64,000 bases of DNA. It comes from an uncultured Ruminococcus sp. (GTDB lineage Bacteria > Bacillota > Clostridia > Oscillospirales > Acutalibacteraceae). Within the stretch, counting starts at the first letter, position 1. Each line of letters starts with the position of its first letter. The translations under genes and the position numbers were made by a program. Location: the NCBI GenBank assembly GCA_904393835.1, contig CAJFNC010000004.1:1-64000 (forward strand). Reading direction: 5' to 3'. Shown piece after piece: positions 42,823 through 52,740 of the stretch. Below the pieces are notes generated by a model. It did no database searches, was not told the DNA's origin, and saw nothing but the letters and a program-made list of their open reading frames with translations.

Positions 42823-43476
42823 ATGTATGGTTTAATTGAAAAAGAAAGCAATCTTAAAATTGAAGACGCAATTTACGATGAGGTTCTCGAAGCAGGTTAC
42901 GGCTGGATGCACGAGCTTCTTCCGGGACAGTCGTTCAGAATTTTGGATTTGGAGGGCAACCAGGCGGTAGATACCACATTCTACGATTATGACGACCCCG
43001 AAGATCACTACGGCGCAGTTCCCACCATCGTTGCTCAAAAGAACATTTACCTCACAACAGGAAGTATTCTCAGAGCGCAGTCGGGCACGCCTCTTCTTGA
43101 AATTACAGCCGACAAAACAGGCCGACACGACACACTCGGAGGCTGCTGCTCATCTCAGAGCAACACGGTTCGCTACGCAAGAGAGAAAAGATATATGCAC
43201 AACTGCCGTGACAGCTTTATGCTTCAGATGGCTGACCACGACGAGTTTAAACTTGAAAAGAGAGATTTGGCTCCCAACATTAACTTCTTTATGAACGTTC
43301 CCGTTACAAAAGAGGGCGGTCTTAAGTTTGACGACGGCGTATCGGCTCCCGGCAACTATGTAGAGATGAAAGCTTTAAAGCACGTTATGATTTTAATCAG
43401 CAACTGCCCGCAACTCAACAATCCCTGCAACGCTTACAATCCTACTCCCGTAAGACTTCTTATCTGGGATAAATAA
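42823..43476 (+). CDS. DUF1989 protein 2 (urea carboxylase-associated; carboxyguanidine deiminase subunit)
   Basis: A 217-aa DUF1989 paralogue of the preceding gene. Motifs include PGQSFRILDLEGNQAVDTTF, TADKTGRHDTLGGCCSSQSN and KRDLAPNINFFMNVPV; the Cys-Cys and His residues in HDTLGGCC are the family's likely metal ligands. It should pair with the first DUF1989 protein. GGGAGG precedes the ATG. A structured leader and terminator follow before the carboxylase gene. Confidence 0.88.
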   Translation: MYGLIEKESNLKIEDAIYDEVLEAGYGWMHELLPGQSFRILDLEGNQAVDTTFYDYDDPEDHYGAVPTIVAQKNIYLTTGSILRAQSGTPLLEITADKTGRHDTLGGCCSSQSNTVRYAREKRYMHNCRDSFMLQMADHDEFKLEKRDLAPNINFFMNVPVTKEGGLKFDDGVSAPGNYVEMKALKHVMILISNCPQLNNPCNAYNPTPVRLLIWDK

Positions 43477-43484
43477 TAAACTTT

Positions 43485-43605
43485 TATCCGCAACGGTGCG
43501 GATATATAATCGCTGACATCTAAACCGTAATATACGGACAATTATAAAAAATTAACCGCCGACTTACACCGCAATGATGCGGTTCAGTATTCGGCGGTTT
43601 TGATT
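43485..43605 (+). promoter_or_regulatory. Structured leader with terminator before the carboxylase gene (possible attenuator)
   Basis: Three hairpins occupy the 147-nt gap: TATCCGCA-ACGG-TGCGGATA (43485-43504, 8 bp stem, ACGG tetraloop), CCGTA-ATA-TACGG (43525-43537), and a nested terminator with outer arms AACCGCCGA/TCGGCGGTT and inner ACCGCA-ATGA-TGCGGT (43554-43599), then TTTTGATTT. The CCGCA/TGCGG cores of the first and last hairpins are interchangeable, so alternative folds are possible. ACGR loops are the hallmark of guanidine-II (mini-ykkC) RNAs, but only one such loop is present, so this is not a confident riboswitch call. Confidence 0.55.
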
Positions 43606-43623
43606 TGGCACAGGAGAAAGAAT

Positions 43624-46600
43624 ATGTTTGATAAAGTTTTAATCGCCAACAGAGGCGCAATCGCAGTAAGAATTGAACGCACGCTCAAAAAAATGGGTGT
43701 AAAGAGCGTTGCGGTTTACTCAAAAGCAGACCGCGACAGTCTGCACGTCGCAAACGCCGACGAGACCTATTACCTCGGCGACGGCACGGCAAAAGACACC
43801 TACCTCGACATTGACAAAATCATTGAGGCCTGCGTTTCAACTGGGGCTCAGGCGGTTCACCCGGGCTACGGCTTTTTGAGTGAAAACACCGACTTTGCCG
43901 CCGAATGTGAAAAGCACTCAATTAAATTTATAGGACCCGATTCAGAACAGATTAAGCTTTTCGGTCTGAAGCACTCCGCAAGAGAAATCGCCCAAAAGGC
44001 AGGCGTTCCGCTTTTGCCCGGCACAGGTCTTTTGAACAGTCTTGACGAGGCTGTGGCTGAGGCAGAAAAAATCGGCTATCCGGTTATGATTAAAAGTACC
44101 GCAGGCGGCGGAGGTATCGGCATACGTATTTGCCTAAACAAAGACGAGCTTGTAAATTCATACGACAACGTTAAGCACCTTGCTGAAAGTAACTTTAACG
44201 ACGCAGGCGTTTTCCTTGAAAAATACGTCGAAAGGGCAAGACACGTTGAAGTGCAGATTTTCGGCAACGAGTTTGGCGAGGTTGCTGTTCTGGGCGAAAG
44301 AGACTGCTCGGTACAGAGAAGAAACCAAAAGGTTGTCGAGGAATCCCCCGCCCCCAACTTTCCGCAGCACGTAAGAGAAAAAATGCACAAGGCGGCGTTT
44401 AATCTTGCCAAAGAGGCAGGCTACAAGAGTGCCGGCACTGTTGAATTTTTGTACGATGAAGCGGAAGAAAATTTCTACTTCCTTGAGGTTAACACAAGAC
44501 TTCAGGTTGAGCACGGAATCACCGAAGAAATTATGGGTGTTGACCTTGTTGAATGGATGGTAAAAGAGGCAGCAGGCGAACTTAAGGGCATTGAAGATAT
44601 GAAGTTTGAGCCCGACGGACACGCTGTTGAAGTTCGTGTTTACGCCGAGGACTGCCTCAACAACTTCCGCCCGAGCAGCGGCAAGATTGACGATGTTATT
44701 TTCTCTGACAAGGCAAGAGTTGAAACCTGGATCAGAAAAAATATAGAGGTTACTTCGCTTTATGACCCGATGCTTGCAAAGCTGATTGTTCACGGCACAG
44801 ACCGCAAAGACGCAGTCAAAAAAATGAGCCGTGTGCTTGACGAGTCATATGTTTACGGCGTAACAAATAATATGCAGTACCTAAAAGCCCTCATTCATAC
44901 AAAGGCGTATGAACAGGGTAAGCTGTTCACAAAAATGCTTGAGGGATTTGCCCCCGAAGAAAAGGCGCTTGAAGTTCTCGACGGAGGAGTTCAGTCAACC
45001 GTACAGGACTACCCCGGAATGATAGGCTACTGGACAGTAGGTGTTCCGCCGTGCGGCGCAATGGATAATTACAACTTCAGAATCGGCAACAAGCTGCTCG
45101 GAAACGACGACGATGCCGCAGGTATTGAATTGACGTTAAGAGGCGGCAGCTACCGCTTCAGAACAACCGCAAGCTTTTGCGTTACAGGCGCAGATATGCA
45201 GGCTACACTCGACGGCGAGCCCGTCGCGATGTACCGTGTAATCCACGCTTCTCCAATGCAGGTGCTCAAATTCTCAACGTGTAAAAAAGGTATGAGAACA
45301 TACCTGCTTATAAAGGGCGGTATCAAGGTTCCCAAAATTATGGGCAGTTCTTCAACCTTTGTTGACGGTAAATTCGGCGGTCACAACGGCCGTACGCTTC
45401 GCACGGGCGACGTATTAAGGCTTGACGATGAATGTTATGTTGACACAATGGCGTCTTTCCCGGAAGAATATATCCCCGAAATTACAAACAACTGGACTAT
45501 CGGCGTAATTCCCGGTCCTCAGCCGACTTACGAATACTTGCAGCCCGAATACCTCAAAACTCTTACCGAATCCGAATACGAGGTTAACTTCAACAGCGCA
45601 AGAACAGGCGTAAGACTTAACGGACCCATTCCGCAGTGGGTGCGTGAGGACGGCGGCGAAGCGGGTTTGCACCCGTCAAATATTCACGACAACGCTTATG
45701 CAATCGGCACGCTCGACCTTACGGGCGACCAGTCGATTTTGCTGGGTCCCGACGGTCCGAGCCTCGGCGGTTTTGTTTGCTCGGTAACCACCGCAAAGGG
45801 CGAGCTTTGGAAACTAGGTCAGCTTCATCCCGGCGACAAGGTTCACTTCCGTTTGCTCACGCTTGAGCAGGCTGCCGAAATCAGAAAAGGCGTTCAGAGC
45901 AACATAAACCTCAACTATACAAAGGTTACCATGCCCGAGCAGACCGACATTGACGCAAGCTACGCAATTTTGGCACAGGGCGTTGCGGACGGTACTAAAT
46001 ATATGGTTCGCCTTGACGGCGAGGAAAACGTTCTCATTGAGTACGGCGAAATGGAATTGAATATTGAGCTGAGATTCAGGGTTCACATACTTATGAACGA
46101 GCTTGAAAAGACCGATCTTCCCATTATAGATATGACTCCCGGTATCCGTTCATTACAAATTCATTTTGACATTGACAAGATTGACGCTGTTGAGATGACA
46201 AAGAAAATTGTTGCGATAAACGAAGAGCTTAAAGAGCTTGACGACATTACCGTTCCGTCAAGAATAATAAAACTTCCGCTTTCCTGGGACGACCCTCAGA
46301 CTCAGCTTGCCGCAAAACGTTATCAGGACACGGTACGACCCGACGCTCCGTGGTGTCCCAGCAATCCTGAATTTATCAGAAGAATCAACGGTCTTGACAG
46401 CATTGACGATGTTAAGAAAATCGTATTTGAAGCCGACTACCTTGTACTCGGACTCGGCGATGTTTACCTCGGCGCTCCCGTTGCAACTCCCACCGACCCA
46501 CGCCACAGAATGGTAACTACAAAGTACAATCCCGCAAGACCGTGGACTCCGGAAAACGCCGTAGGCATCGGCGGTGCTTACCTCTGTGTTTACGGTATGG

Positions 46601-47214
46601 AGGGACCCGGAGGATACCAGTTTGTCGGCAGAACAATTCAGATGTGGAACTCACTCAGAGAAACCGAATACTTCAAAAAAGGCAAGCCGTGGCTTTTGAA
46701 CTTCTTTGACCAGATAAAGTTCTACCCCTGCACGGCAGACGAAATTTTGAAATTCCGTGACGATTTTCTCAGGGGAGAATTTAAAATTGACATTGAGGAA
46801 ACCTCATTTAATCTGGGCGAATATAAAAAATACCTTGAGAGCATTAAGGAAAGCAGCGCTAAGTTTAAGGCTCACCAGGAGGCTTCATTCGAGGCTGAAC
46901 GTCAAAGATGGCGCGAGCTCGGACTTGACCACTTTGTTTCCGAAACTGACGAAAGCACCGCTCACGAGGATGAAACCTTGCCCGAAGGCAGCGAGGGAAT
47001 TTGCGCAACAATTCCCGGCTCTGTATGGAAAGTTCTTGTTAAAGCGGGCGACGAAGTAAAAAAAGGTCAGGAAGTAGCGGTGCTTGAAAGTATGAAGATG
47101 GAATTTCCGATTACCTCGGAATACTGCGGTAAGATTACAAAGGTATTTGCCGAAACAAGCGAACAGATAAACGCAGGACAGCTTATCGCCGCAATTGAAC
47201 CCCGGGAGGTATGA
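43624..47214 (+). CDS. Biotin-dependent urea/guanidine carboxylase
   Basis: A 1196-aa multidomain enzyme. Residues 1-450 are biotin carboxylase ([16 protein letters not shown] start, [16 protein letters not shown]-grasp loop, [15 protein letters not shown]), 455-780 and about 790-1010 are the KipA- and KipI-type carboxyltransferase halves ([33 protein letters not shown]), and the C-terminal 75 residues are a biotinyl domain with ESMKMEF (biotin Lys at about 1158). It uses ATP and bicarbonate. With two DUF1989 partners the substrate is more likely guanidine than urea. ATG 43624 has AGGAG at 8 nt; a longer frame lies in the terminator. Confidence 0.93.
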   Translation: MFDKVLIANRGAIAVRIERTLKKMGVKSVAVYSKADRDSLHVANADETYYLGDGTAKDTYLDIDKIIEACVSTGAQAVHPGYGFLSENTDFAAECEKHSIKFIGPDSEQIKLFGLKHSAREIAQKAGVPLLPGTGLLNSLDEAVAEAEKIGYPVMIKSTAGGGGIGIRICLNKDELVNSYDNVKHLAESNFNDAGVFLEKYVERARHVEVQIFGNEFGEVAVLGERDCSVQRRNQKVVEESPAPNFPQHVREKMHKAAFNLAKEAGYKSAGTVEFLYDEAEENFYFLEVNTRLQVEHGITEEIMGVDLVEWMVKEAAGELKGIEDMKFEPDGHAVEVRVYAEDCLNNFRPSSGKIDDVIFSDKARVETWIRKNIEVTSLYDPMLAKLIVHGTDRKDAVKKMSRVLDESYVYGVTNNMQYLKALIHTKAYEQGKLFTKMLEGFAPEEKALEVLDGGVQSTVQDYPGMIGYWTVGVPPCGAMDNYNFRIGNKLLGNDDDAAGIELTLRGGSYRFRTTASFCVTGADMQATLDGEPVAMYRVIHASPMQVLKFSTCKKGMRTYLLIKGGIKVPKIMGSSSTFVDGKFGGHNGRTLRTGDVLRLDDECYVDTMASFPEEYIPEITNNWTIGVIPGPQPTYEYLQPEYLKTLTESEYEVNFNSARTGVRLNGPIPQWVREDGGEAGLHPSNIHDNAYAIGTLDLTGDQSILLGPDGPSLGGFVCSVTTAKGELWKLGQLHPGDKVHFRLLTLEQAAEIRKGVQSNINLNYTKVTMPEQTDIDASYAILAQGVADGTKYMVRLDGEENVLIEYGEMELNIELRFRVHILMNELEKTDLPIIDMTPGIRSLQIHFDIDKIDAVEMTKKIVAINEELKELDDITVPSRIIKLPLSWDDPQTQLAAKRYQDTVRPDAPWCPSNPEFIRRINGLDSIDDVKKIVFEADYLVLGLGDVYLGAPVATPTDPRHRMVTTKYNPARPWTPENAVGIGGAYLCVYGMEGPGGYQFVGRTIQMWNSLRETEYFKKGKPWLLNFFDQIKFYPCTADEILKFRDDFLRGEFKIDIEETSFNLGEYKKYLESIKESSAKFKAHQEASFEAERQRWRELGLDHFVSETDESTAHEDETLPEGSEGICATIPGSVWKVLVKAGDEVKKGQEVAVLESMKMEFPITSEYCGKITKVFAETSEQINAGQLIAAIEPREV

Positions 47215-47216
47215 AT

Positions 47217-48911
47217 ATGTTTTTCCCCGAAAAATTAACGTGCAGATGGATTGCCTCTGCATACAGCGACGGAATGACTCCCTATGATTTGCTCGACGAA
47301 ATTATTCGTCGGGCAGACGCTGAGGACGACAAAAACATATGGATTGTTAAACCGTCAAAAGAGTTGTGCTCAAAGTACATTGACCGACTTCCGAAAGATA
47401 AATCAAGTCTGCCGCTCTGGGGTATTCCCTTTGCAATCAAGGACAACATCGACCTTGAGGGCGTTCCCACAACGGCGGCATGCCCCGACTACGCTTACAC
47501 ACCTGAAAAAAACTCTTTTGTAGTTCAAAAGCTCATTGACGCAGGCGCAATTCCCGTCGGCAAAACCAACCTTGACCAGTTTGCCACAGGTCTTGTCGGC
47601 ACTAGAAGCCCCTACGGCGAGGTACACAACGCTTATCAGCCGGAGCTGATAAGCGGCGGTTCAAGCTCAGGCTCTGCCGTCAGCGTAGCGCTCGGTATGG
47701 CGGCTTTTGCACTCGGCACCGACACCGCAGGTTCGGGCAGAGTTCCCGCAATGCTAAACACGCTTGTCGGCTACAAGCCTCCGCTCGGCTCATGGTCAAC
47801 CTCGGGCGTAGTTCCCGCCTGCGCAAGCCTTGACTGCGTAACTGTTTTTGCCAACGACCTCGAAGAAGCAAGGCTTGTTGACAAATACGCAAAAGGATTT
47901 GACAATGACTGCATATGGTCACGCAAATACGAGCAGAAAGGCGACAAACTTCCCGAAAAAGTCTATGTTTCGAAAGATGAACCGAGATTTTTCGGCGATT
48001 ATGCTGACATTTACAGAAAAAAGTGGTATAATGCTGTTCGCCGCATAGAAAGCCTGGGCGTAAAAACAGAGAGAATCGACTGTTCAATGTTTGAAAAAGC
48101 CGCTCTTATCCTTTACGAGGGCGCATACGTTGCGGAGCGTTGGCAGGATTTAAAGGAATTTATTGAAAATAATCCCGGCAAAACCTTTCCCGTTACCGAA
48201 CAGATTCTGCGTTCGGGCGCAAAGGATGAGCAGACCGCTGCAAAGCTCTTTGAAAACCTGCACGAATTGCAGTATTACCGCCACAAGACAAAGGAAATAC
48301 TCGACAACGCGGTAATAATTATGCCTACGGCAGGCGGTACGTTTACAAGAGAGCAGGTGCGCAACGATCCCGTCAACACAAACAGCCTTATGGGGCTCTA
48401 CACCAATCACTGCAACCTGCTGGATTTGGCGGCAGTTGATATTCCCGAAAATTCCGGCGACCGTCAAAATCCGTTTGGTATTACAGTATTCGCGCTTTGC
48501 GACAGCGAAAATCTAATGTGCGCTTTTGCCGAAAAGTTTTTATCGAGCGAAAGTATGAAAATCGCAGTTTGCGGTCTGCATAAAAAGGGCAGAGCGCTTG
48601 AAAGTCAGCTTACAGAGCTGGGCGGCGAATTTGTTGAGCACGCAAGAACCTCAAAAAATTACCGTCTGTACAAACTCAACACCACACCTGTAAAACCGGG
48701 TCTGATAAAAAGCACAGGCATGGGCAACAACATTGAGGTTGACGTTTACACTCTTGCCAAAAACAAGTTCGGCAGATTTTTTGAACAGGTAAAATCGCCT
48801 CTTGTACTCGGCGACGTTGAGCTTGAAAGCGGCGAAATTGTGAAAGGATTTTTGTGCGAGCCCGACGCTGTAAAAGACGCGCAGGACATTACCGACAAGG
48901 GTGCTTTTTAA
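47217..48911 (+). CDS. Allophanate hydrolase
   Basis: A 564-aa amidase-signature enzyme that cleaves allophanate to ammonia and CO2. The triad is K75 (FAIKDNIDL), S149 (GGSSSGSAV) and S173 (GTDTAGSGRVPA). The C-terminal 130 residues form the second allophanate hydrolase domain (KIAVCGLHKKGRALESQLTE; GMGNNIEVDVYTLAKNKFGR). ATG 47217 is 7 nt from GGGAGG; an ATG at 47211 overlaps the carboxylase stop as ATGA. Being separate rather than fused to the carboxylase is the bacterial arrangement. Confidence 0.92.
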   Translation: MFFPEKLTCRWIASAYSDGMTPYDLLDEIIRRADAEDDKNIWIVKPSKELCSKYIDRLPKDKSSLPLWGIPFAIKDNIDLEGVPTTAACPDYAYTPEKNSFVVQKLIDAGAIPVGKTNLDQFATGLVGTRSPYGEVHNAYQPELISGGSSSGSAVSVALGMAAFALGTDTAGSGRVPAMLNTLVGYKPPLGSWSTSGVVPACASLDCVTVFANDLEEARLVDKYAKGFDNDCIWSRKYEQKGDKLPEKVYVSKDEPRFFGDYADIYRKKWYNAVRRIESLGVKTERIDCSMFEKAALILYEGAYVAERWQDLKEFIENNPGKTFPVTEQILRSGAKDEQTAAKLFENLHELQYYRHKTKEILDNAVIIMPTAGGTFTREQVRNDPVNTNSLMGLYTNHCNLLDLAAVDIPENSGDRQNPFGITVFALCDSENLMCAFAEKFLSSESMKIAVCGLHKKGRALESQLTELGGEFVEHARTSKNYRLYKLNTTPVKPGLIKSTGMGNNIEVDVYTLAKNKFGRFFEQVKSPLVLGDVELESGEIVKGFLCEPDAVKDAQDITDKGAF

Positions 48912-48979
48912 TCTGAATATAAATAAAGGCGCAGCCAAGCAAGTTTACTGCTTTGCGTAACCTTTTTGGAGGAACTTTT

Positions 48980-49369
48980 ATGGAATTTTCAAGAGTAGAA
49001 ATTATTACAAACCAGTCAAAGCTTCAGGGGCTTATTGAAAGGCTCAGTAAACCGAGCTTCAGACAAAAACTTCATAAAATCGGCGTGAGCGGCATCACCG
49101 TTACCAGCGTACTCGGCTGCGGTGTGCAGATGGGCACAAGCGAATATCAGGAACAGGAAAACGACGTTATGCAGCTTTTGCCCAAAACGCTTGTTATGAT
49201 TGTATGCGCCACAAAAACAGTTGATGAACTTGTTGAAATTATCAAAAATGAACTTTATACAGGTCACATCGGCGACGGTAAAATTTTTGTTTCGGATATA
49301 ACCAATATTATACGCATAAGAACAGGCGAAGAGGGCGCTGACGCCCTTAATAAATCAACCGTTGACTGA
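48980..49369 (+). CDS. P-II-like signalling protein
   Basis: A 129-aa protein of the P-II family. The T-loop region GVQMGTSEYQEQENDVMQLL plus PK has the same length as in GlnB, but the position of the uridylylated Tyr51 is Gln with a Tyr one residue earlier. The B-loop TGHIGDGKIFV and the C-loop IIRIRTGEEGADAL, which bind ATP, are intact. It sits between the allophanate hydrolase and permease genes, so it probably senses nitrogen or energy state and controls the permease. ATG 48980 follows GGAGGA; the upstream frame from 48953 has no ribosome site. Confidence 0.88.
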   Translation: MEFSRVEIITNQSKLQGLIERLSKPSFRQKLHKIGVSGITVTSVLGCGVQMGTSEYQEQENDVMQLLPKTLVMIVCATKTVDELVEIIKNELYTGHIGDGKIFVSDITNIIRIRTGEEGADALNKSTVD

Positions 49370-49388
49370 TTAAATTGAGGTGAACAAT

Positions 49389-50936
49389 ATGGGTAAAAAA
49401 CTCGGACTGTTCAGCGCCGTTTCAACAGGTATAGGTATGATAATAGCGACCAGCTGTTTTATCTCACTTGCAAGCGGCGCCGGCGCAGTCGGTACTCCGT
49501 TTATTATATCAATTGTCGGCGTGTTTTTGCTCAATATGATGTCAATAGCGTCTGTTGCCGAGCTTAACGCAATTATGCCGAATCTTACAGGCGGCCTGGC
49601 TCAGTATATGCTTGCGGGTCTGGGTCCGCTTGTTACCATAGTCACAATGACGGGCGGCTACATTATCAGTAATATTTTTGCCGCTCCTGCCGAGGGCGCA
49701 ATGTTTGCAAACGTTATGTGCGAATTTGTCGGTCACGATATTCCGCCTGCCGTTTTCAGCGTTTCGCTTACCATAATACTTATAATTATTAACCTGCGCG
49801 GCGTTAATATGTCAGCAGCTTTACAGACGGTAATTGCAAGTTTTATGGTAGTTTCGCTCATCATTTTAGGCGTTATGGGCGCGTTCGGACTTGCCCCCGG
49901 CGCCGAGGTAGAGCAGCCCGCAGCGCTTTCGACAGATTTGGGCGACATTATGCCGCTTACCGCAACGGCTTTTTGGCTGTTTATCGGTGCGGAATTCATT
50001 GTGCCGCTGGGCAAGGATATGAAAAAGCCCAAGCGCAACGTGCCGCTTGCAATGTTTTTGAGCTTTACAATTATGTGCGTAATCCAGGTGCTTATGGTGC
50101 TCGGTTTTAAAAACTACACACCGTGGGCCGAACTCGGAGCAGCAAACTCACCGCATATTCTTTATGCCGAAAATATGCTCGGCAGTATCGGCAGATACTG
50201 GATTATTATAGTTGCAATTTTTGCCGCTGTCAGCACTCAAAACTCAATTATAGGCTGCGTTTCCGAAATCTGCTGCGGTATGGCAAAAAGCCAGCTGTTG
50301 CCCGCCGTTTTCCAAAAGAAAAACAAATACGGCGCACCCTACGTTGTAATTCTGATTATGGGCGGTATTACAATACTTATTGAGGCAACGGGACTTTCCG
50401 ACAACGGCGCTGTGCAGTTTTTGATACTTACATCATCGCTGTTTTGGATGCTGACATATATGGTATATCACATCAATGTAATTGCCCTGAGACGAAAAAT
50501 GAAAAAAGTTCCGCGCAGCTTTAAAACACCGTTTTTCCCGATTTTCCAGATTATCGGCATTGCGGGCACAGCCTATATGATGTGCAACATTTCAACCGAC
50601 CCTCAGGAAAGAATTATGATATTTATTCTGTCGATTTTGCTGTTCCTTTTCCTTGTTGTTTACGCAGTTTACTGGGTAAAGCACAAACTGAAAATGCCGC
50701 TTTTAAAGAGCGTGGGAGTACGACAGGTAATGTCTATGGAAGACCCGCTGTACTACTATGTACGTCACCGTGAAGAGGAGGACAAAAAGTACTTTAAAAA
50801 GCTTGAAAGGCAGAATAAAAAGAATAGCAAAAAGTCCAAAAGCGTTAAAGATACAGCGTTAAATTCATCTTCGGATTCCGACACAGACGTCGGACAAAAC
50901 AGCGAAGAGTCTCCGCCGACATACAACGGCTCTTAA
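49389..50936 (+). CDS. APC-superfamily permease (candidate guanidine or nitrogen-compound importer)
   Basis: A 515-aa transporter with about 12 membrane segments starting GLFSAVSTGIGMIIATSCFI, the typical APC first helix with unwound GxGMI motif. The C-terminal 75 residues are charged and cytoplasmic (REEEDKKYFKKLERQNKKNS) and could be a regulator docking site. It is the last gene of the operon, 19 nt after the P-II-like gene. Substrate is inferred from the operon; guanidine, urea or an amino acid are possible. Confidence 0.88.
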   Translation: MGKKLGLFSAVSTGIGMIIATSCFISLASGAGAVGTPFIISIVGVFLLNMMSIASVAELNAIMPNLTGGLAQYMLAGLGPLVTIVTMTGGYIISNIFAAPAEGAMFANVMCEFVGHDIPPAVFSVSLTIILIIINLRGVNMSAALQTVIASFMVVSLIILGVMGAFGLAPGAEVEQPAALSTDLGDIMPLTATAFWLFIGAEFIVPLGKDMKKPKRNVPLAMFLSFTIMCVIQVLMVLGFKNYTPWAELGAANSPHILYAENMLGSIGRYWIIIVAIFAAVSTQNSIIGCVSEICCGMAKSQLLPAVFQKKNKYGAPYVVILIMGGITILIEATGLSDNGAVQFLILTSSLFWMLTYMVYHINVIALRRKMKKVPRSFKTPFFPIFQIIGIAGTAYMMCNISTDPQERIMIFILSILLFLFLVVYAVYWVKHKLKMPLLKSVGVRQVMSMEDPLYYYVRHREEEDKKYFKKLERQNKKNSKKSKSVKDTALNSSSDSDTDVGQNSEESPPTYNGS

Positions 50937-50978
50937 TACAAAAACTGCAAATCATGTTCTCTTAAATATAACACACAG

Positions 50979-51010
50979 GGGCGCTCCTAATTTAGGAGCG
51001 CTCATTGTTT
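50979..51010 (+). terminator. Terminator of the guanidine-type operon
   Basis: Arms GCGCTCCTAA and TTAGGAGCGC form a perfect hairpin at 50981-51001, followed by TCATTGTTTTAAT. It lies 44 nt after the permease stop. Confidence 0.8.
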
Positions 51011-51141
51011 TAATAAACGCGCAACTTTCACCGACAGTTTTTTGCACGCTATATTTTTTAACAAATTAAAATTTCACGGCGGCACATTTTACAAACTTTT
51101 GACGAAATTCGTCGTATTTCTGTATTTTATCGGTCATTTGC

Positions 51142-51170
51142 TTGAATACAGTCGTTTGCTTTGGTAAAAT
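51142..51170 (+). promoter_or_regulatory. Promoter of the MATE gene
   Basis: TTGAAT (51142-51147), 17-nt spacer, TAAAAT (51165-51170). It lies 39 nt before the TTG start. Confidence 0.5.
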
Positions 51171-51208
51171 TATTATGATATTTTATGTGATTAAAGAGGT
51201 GTGGAAAG

Positions 51209-52642
51209 TTGCAGAATGTGACTTCAAAGGAAAATCCGCTGGGATACAAAAGTATTCCATCATTGCTCAGAAGCTTTGCGATTCCCAGCATTGTGGCTAT
51301 GATTGTCAGCTCGCTGTACAACATTGTTGACCAGATTTTTATCGGCAACGGCGTAGGCTACCTCGGCAACACCGCCACCAACGTTTCGTATCCGCTGACT
51401 ACAATTTGTCTGGCTATCGCTCTGCTTATCGGAATAGGTACGGCGTCAAGGTATTCGCTGTATCTGGGCGCGGGCGAAAGAGAACACGCGCAAAAAGTCG
51501 TGGGCAACGGTTTGTGCCTTATGGTTTTACTGGGCATAGTTTACCTTATATTGGTTGAAATATTTATGACCCCGTTGCTGTACGCTTTCGGCGCAACCGA
51601 CAGCTCTATGGAATACGCAATGTGCTACTCGCGCATTGTAACCATCGGTATGCCGTTTTTGATTTTGACAAACGGCATAAGCCAGCTTGTGCGTGCCGAC
51701 GGAAGCCCGAAATACTCAATGGTATGTATGCTTATAGGTGCGGTCGTAAACACAATTCTTGACCCGCTGTTCATCTTCGTTTTCAACACGGGAATAAGCG
51801 GCGCCGCCTGGGCAACAATTATCGGTCAGGCGCTGTCGTGCATTGCCGCCGTATGCTATATTCCGAGATTTAAAAATATCAAACTTAAAAAAAGCGATTT
51901 TAAAATCAGCCTGCGCGAATCAATAAAGACCGCATCGCTGGGTATGAGCAACAGCCTTAATCAGGTAGCAATTACGCTGGTGCAGATTGTGCTCAATAAC
52001 TCGCTTAAATACTACGGCGCAATGACAATTTACGGTCAGGATATTCCGCTTTCCGCCTGCGGTATTGTGATGAAAACAAACGCGATTTTGCTGGCTGTTA
52101 TTATCGGAATTTCTCAGGGCACCCAGCCGATTGTCGGCTTTAACTACGGCGCAAAAAAATACGGCAGGGTTATTCAGGCGTTCAAGCTCGCAATCGCCGC
52201 AAACCTCGTCATCTCCGTCGTGGGATTTGTGTTGTTTCAGTTTTTCCCCAACGTCATTATCTCAATGTTCGGTTCGGGAAACGAGCTTTACACGGAATTT
52301 GCCGTAAAATTTATGAGAACGTTTTTATTTATGGTAATTGTAAACGGCGTACAGCTTTTGTCCTCAAACTTCTTTGCCGCCATCGGCAAACCGCTCAAGG
52401 GACTCTTGCTTTCAATGACTCGTCAGGTACTGTTTTTAATACCGCTTGTACTGATTTTGCCGCTGTTTTTAGGACTTGACGGAATTTTGATTTCCGCACC
52501 GATTGCCGATGCAACAGCCTTTGTGCTCACGGTTATTGTAATATCAATTGAGCTGAAAAAGATACGCAATATGCAAAAAGAGCAGGACAGATTAAGCGAA
52601 AACGGCTCTCAGCCCGCAACAAAAGAGGGTTACGCAAATTAA
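51209..52642 (+). CDS. MATE-family multidrug/small-molecule efflux protein
   Basis: A 477-aa protein with 12 membrane segments in two halves. Motifs include RSFAIPSIVAMIVSSLYNIV at the start, FIGNGVGYLGNTA, and QGTQPIVGFNYGAKKYGRVI at the start of the second half. The start is a TTG with GAGGTG 7 nt upstream. MATE proteins of this MepA-like type use Na+ or H+ gradients; some are guanidine-regulated in Clostridia, which is of interest next to a guanidine-type operon, but no such RNA is recognised upstream. Confidence 0.92.
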   Translation: MQNVTSKENPLGYKSIPSLLRSFAIPSIVAMIVSSLYNIVDQIFIGNGVGYLGNTATNVSYPLTTICLAIALLIGIGTASRYSLYLGAGEREHAQKVVGNGLCLMVLLGIVYLILVEIFMTPLLYAFGATDSSMEYAMCYSRIVTIGMPFLILTNGISQLVRADGSPKYSMVCMLIGAVVNTILDPLFIFVFNTGISGAAWATIIGQALSCIAAVCYIPRFKNIKLKKSDFKISLRESIKTASLGMSNSLNQVAITLVQIVLNNSLKYYGAMTIYGQDIPLSACGIVMKTNAILLAVIIGISQGTQPIVGFNYGAKKYGRVIQAFKLAIAANLVISVVGFVLFQFFPNVIISMFGSGNELYTEFAVKFMRTFLFMVIVNGVQLLSSNFFAAIGKPLKGLLLSMTRQVLFLIPLVLILPLFLGLDGILISAPIADATAFVLTVIVISIELKKIRNMQKEQDRLSENGSQPATKEGYAN

Positions 52643-52666
52643 ACTCTGATTTTGCGCATATAATAA

Positions 52667-52707
52667 ACGACTGATTTTAAGACAAACTCAAAATCCGTCG
52701 TTTTCTT
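52667..52707. terminator. Bidirectional terminator between MATE and HAD genes
   Basis: Arms AACGAC-T-GATTTT and AAAATC-C-GTCGTT (one mismatch) with a T tract on the plus strand. It serves both converging genes. Confidence 0.8.
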
Positions 52708-52740
52708 ATTATATAAAGTTTTAATATTTGCCAAAGCAGA

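Noticed and set aside
43076..44793. Minus strand ORFs of 111 and 211 aa across the carboxylase gene
   Set aside because: They oppose a well-supported biotin carboxylase domain and show no motifs; they reflect codon bias.
50937..51208. Guanidine-IV riboswitch before the MATE gene
   Set aside because: The promoter lies about 40 nt before the start, leaving too little leader, and only a plain terminator of the previous operon is visible.
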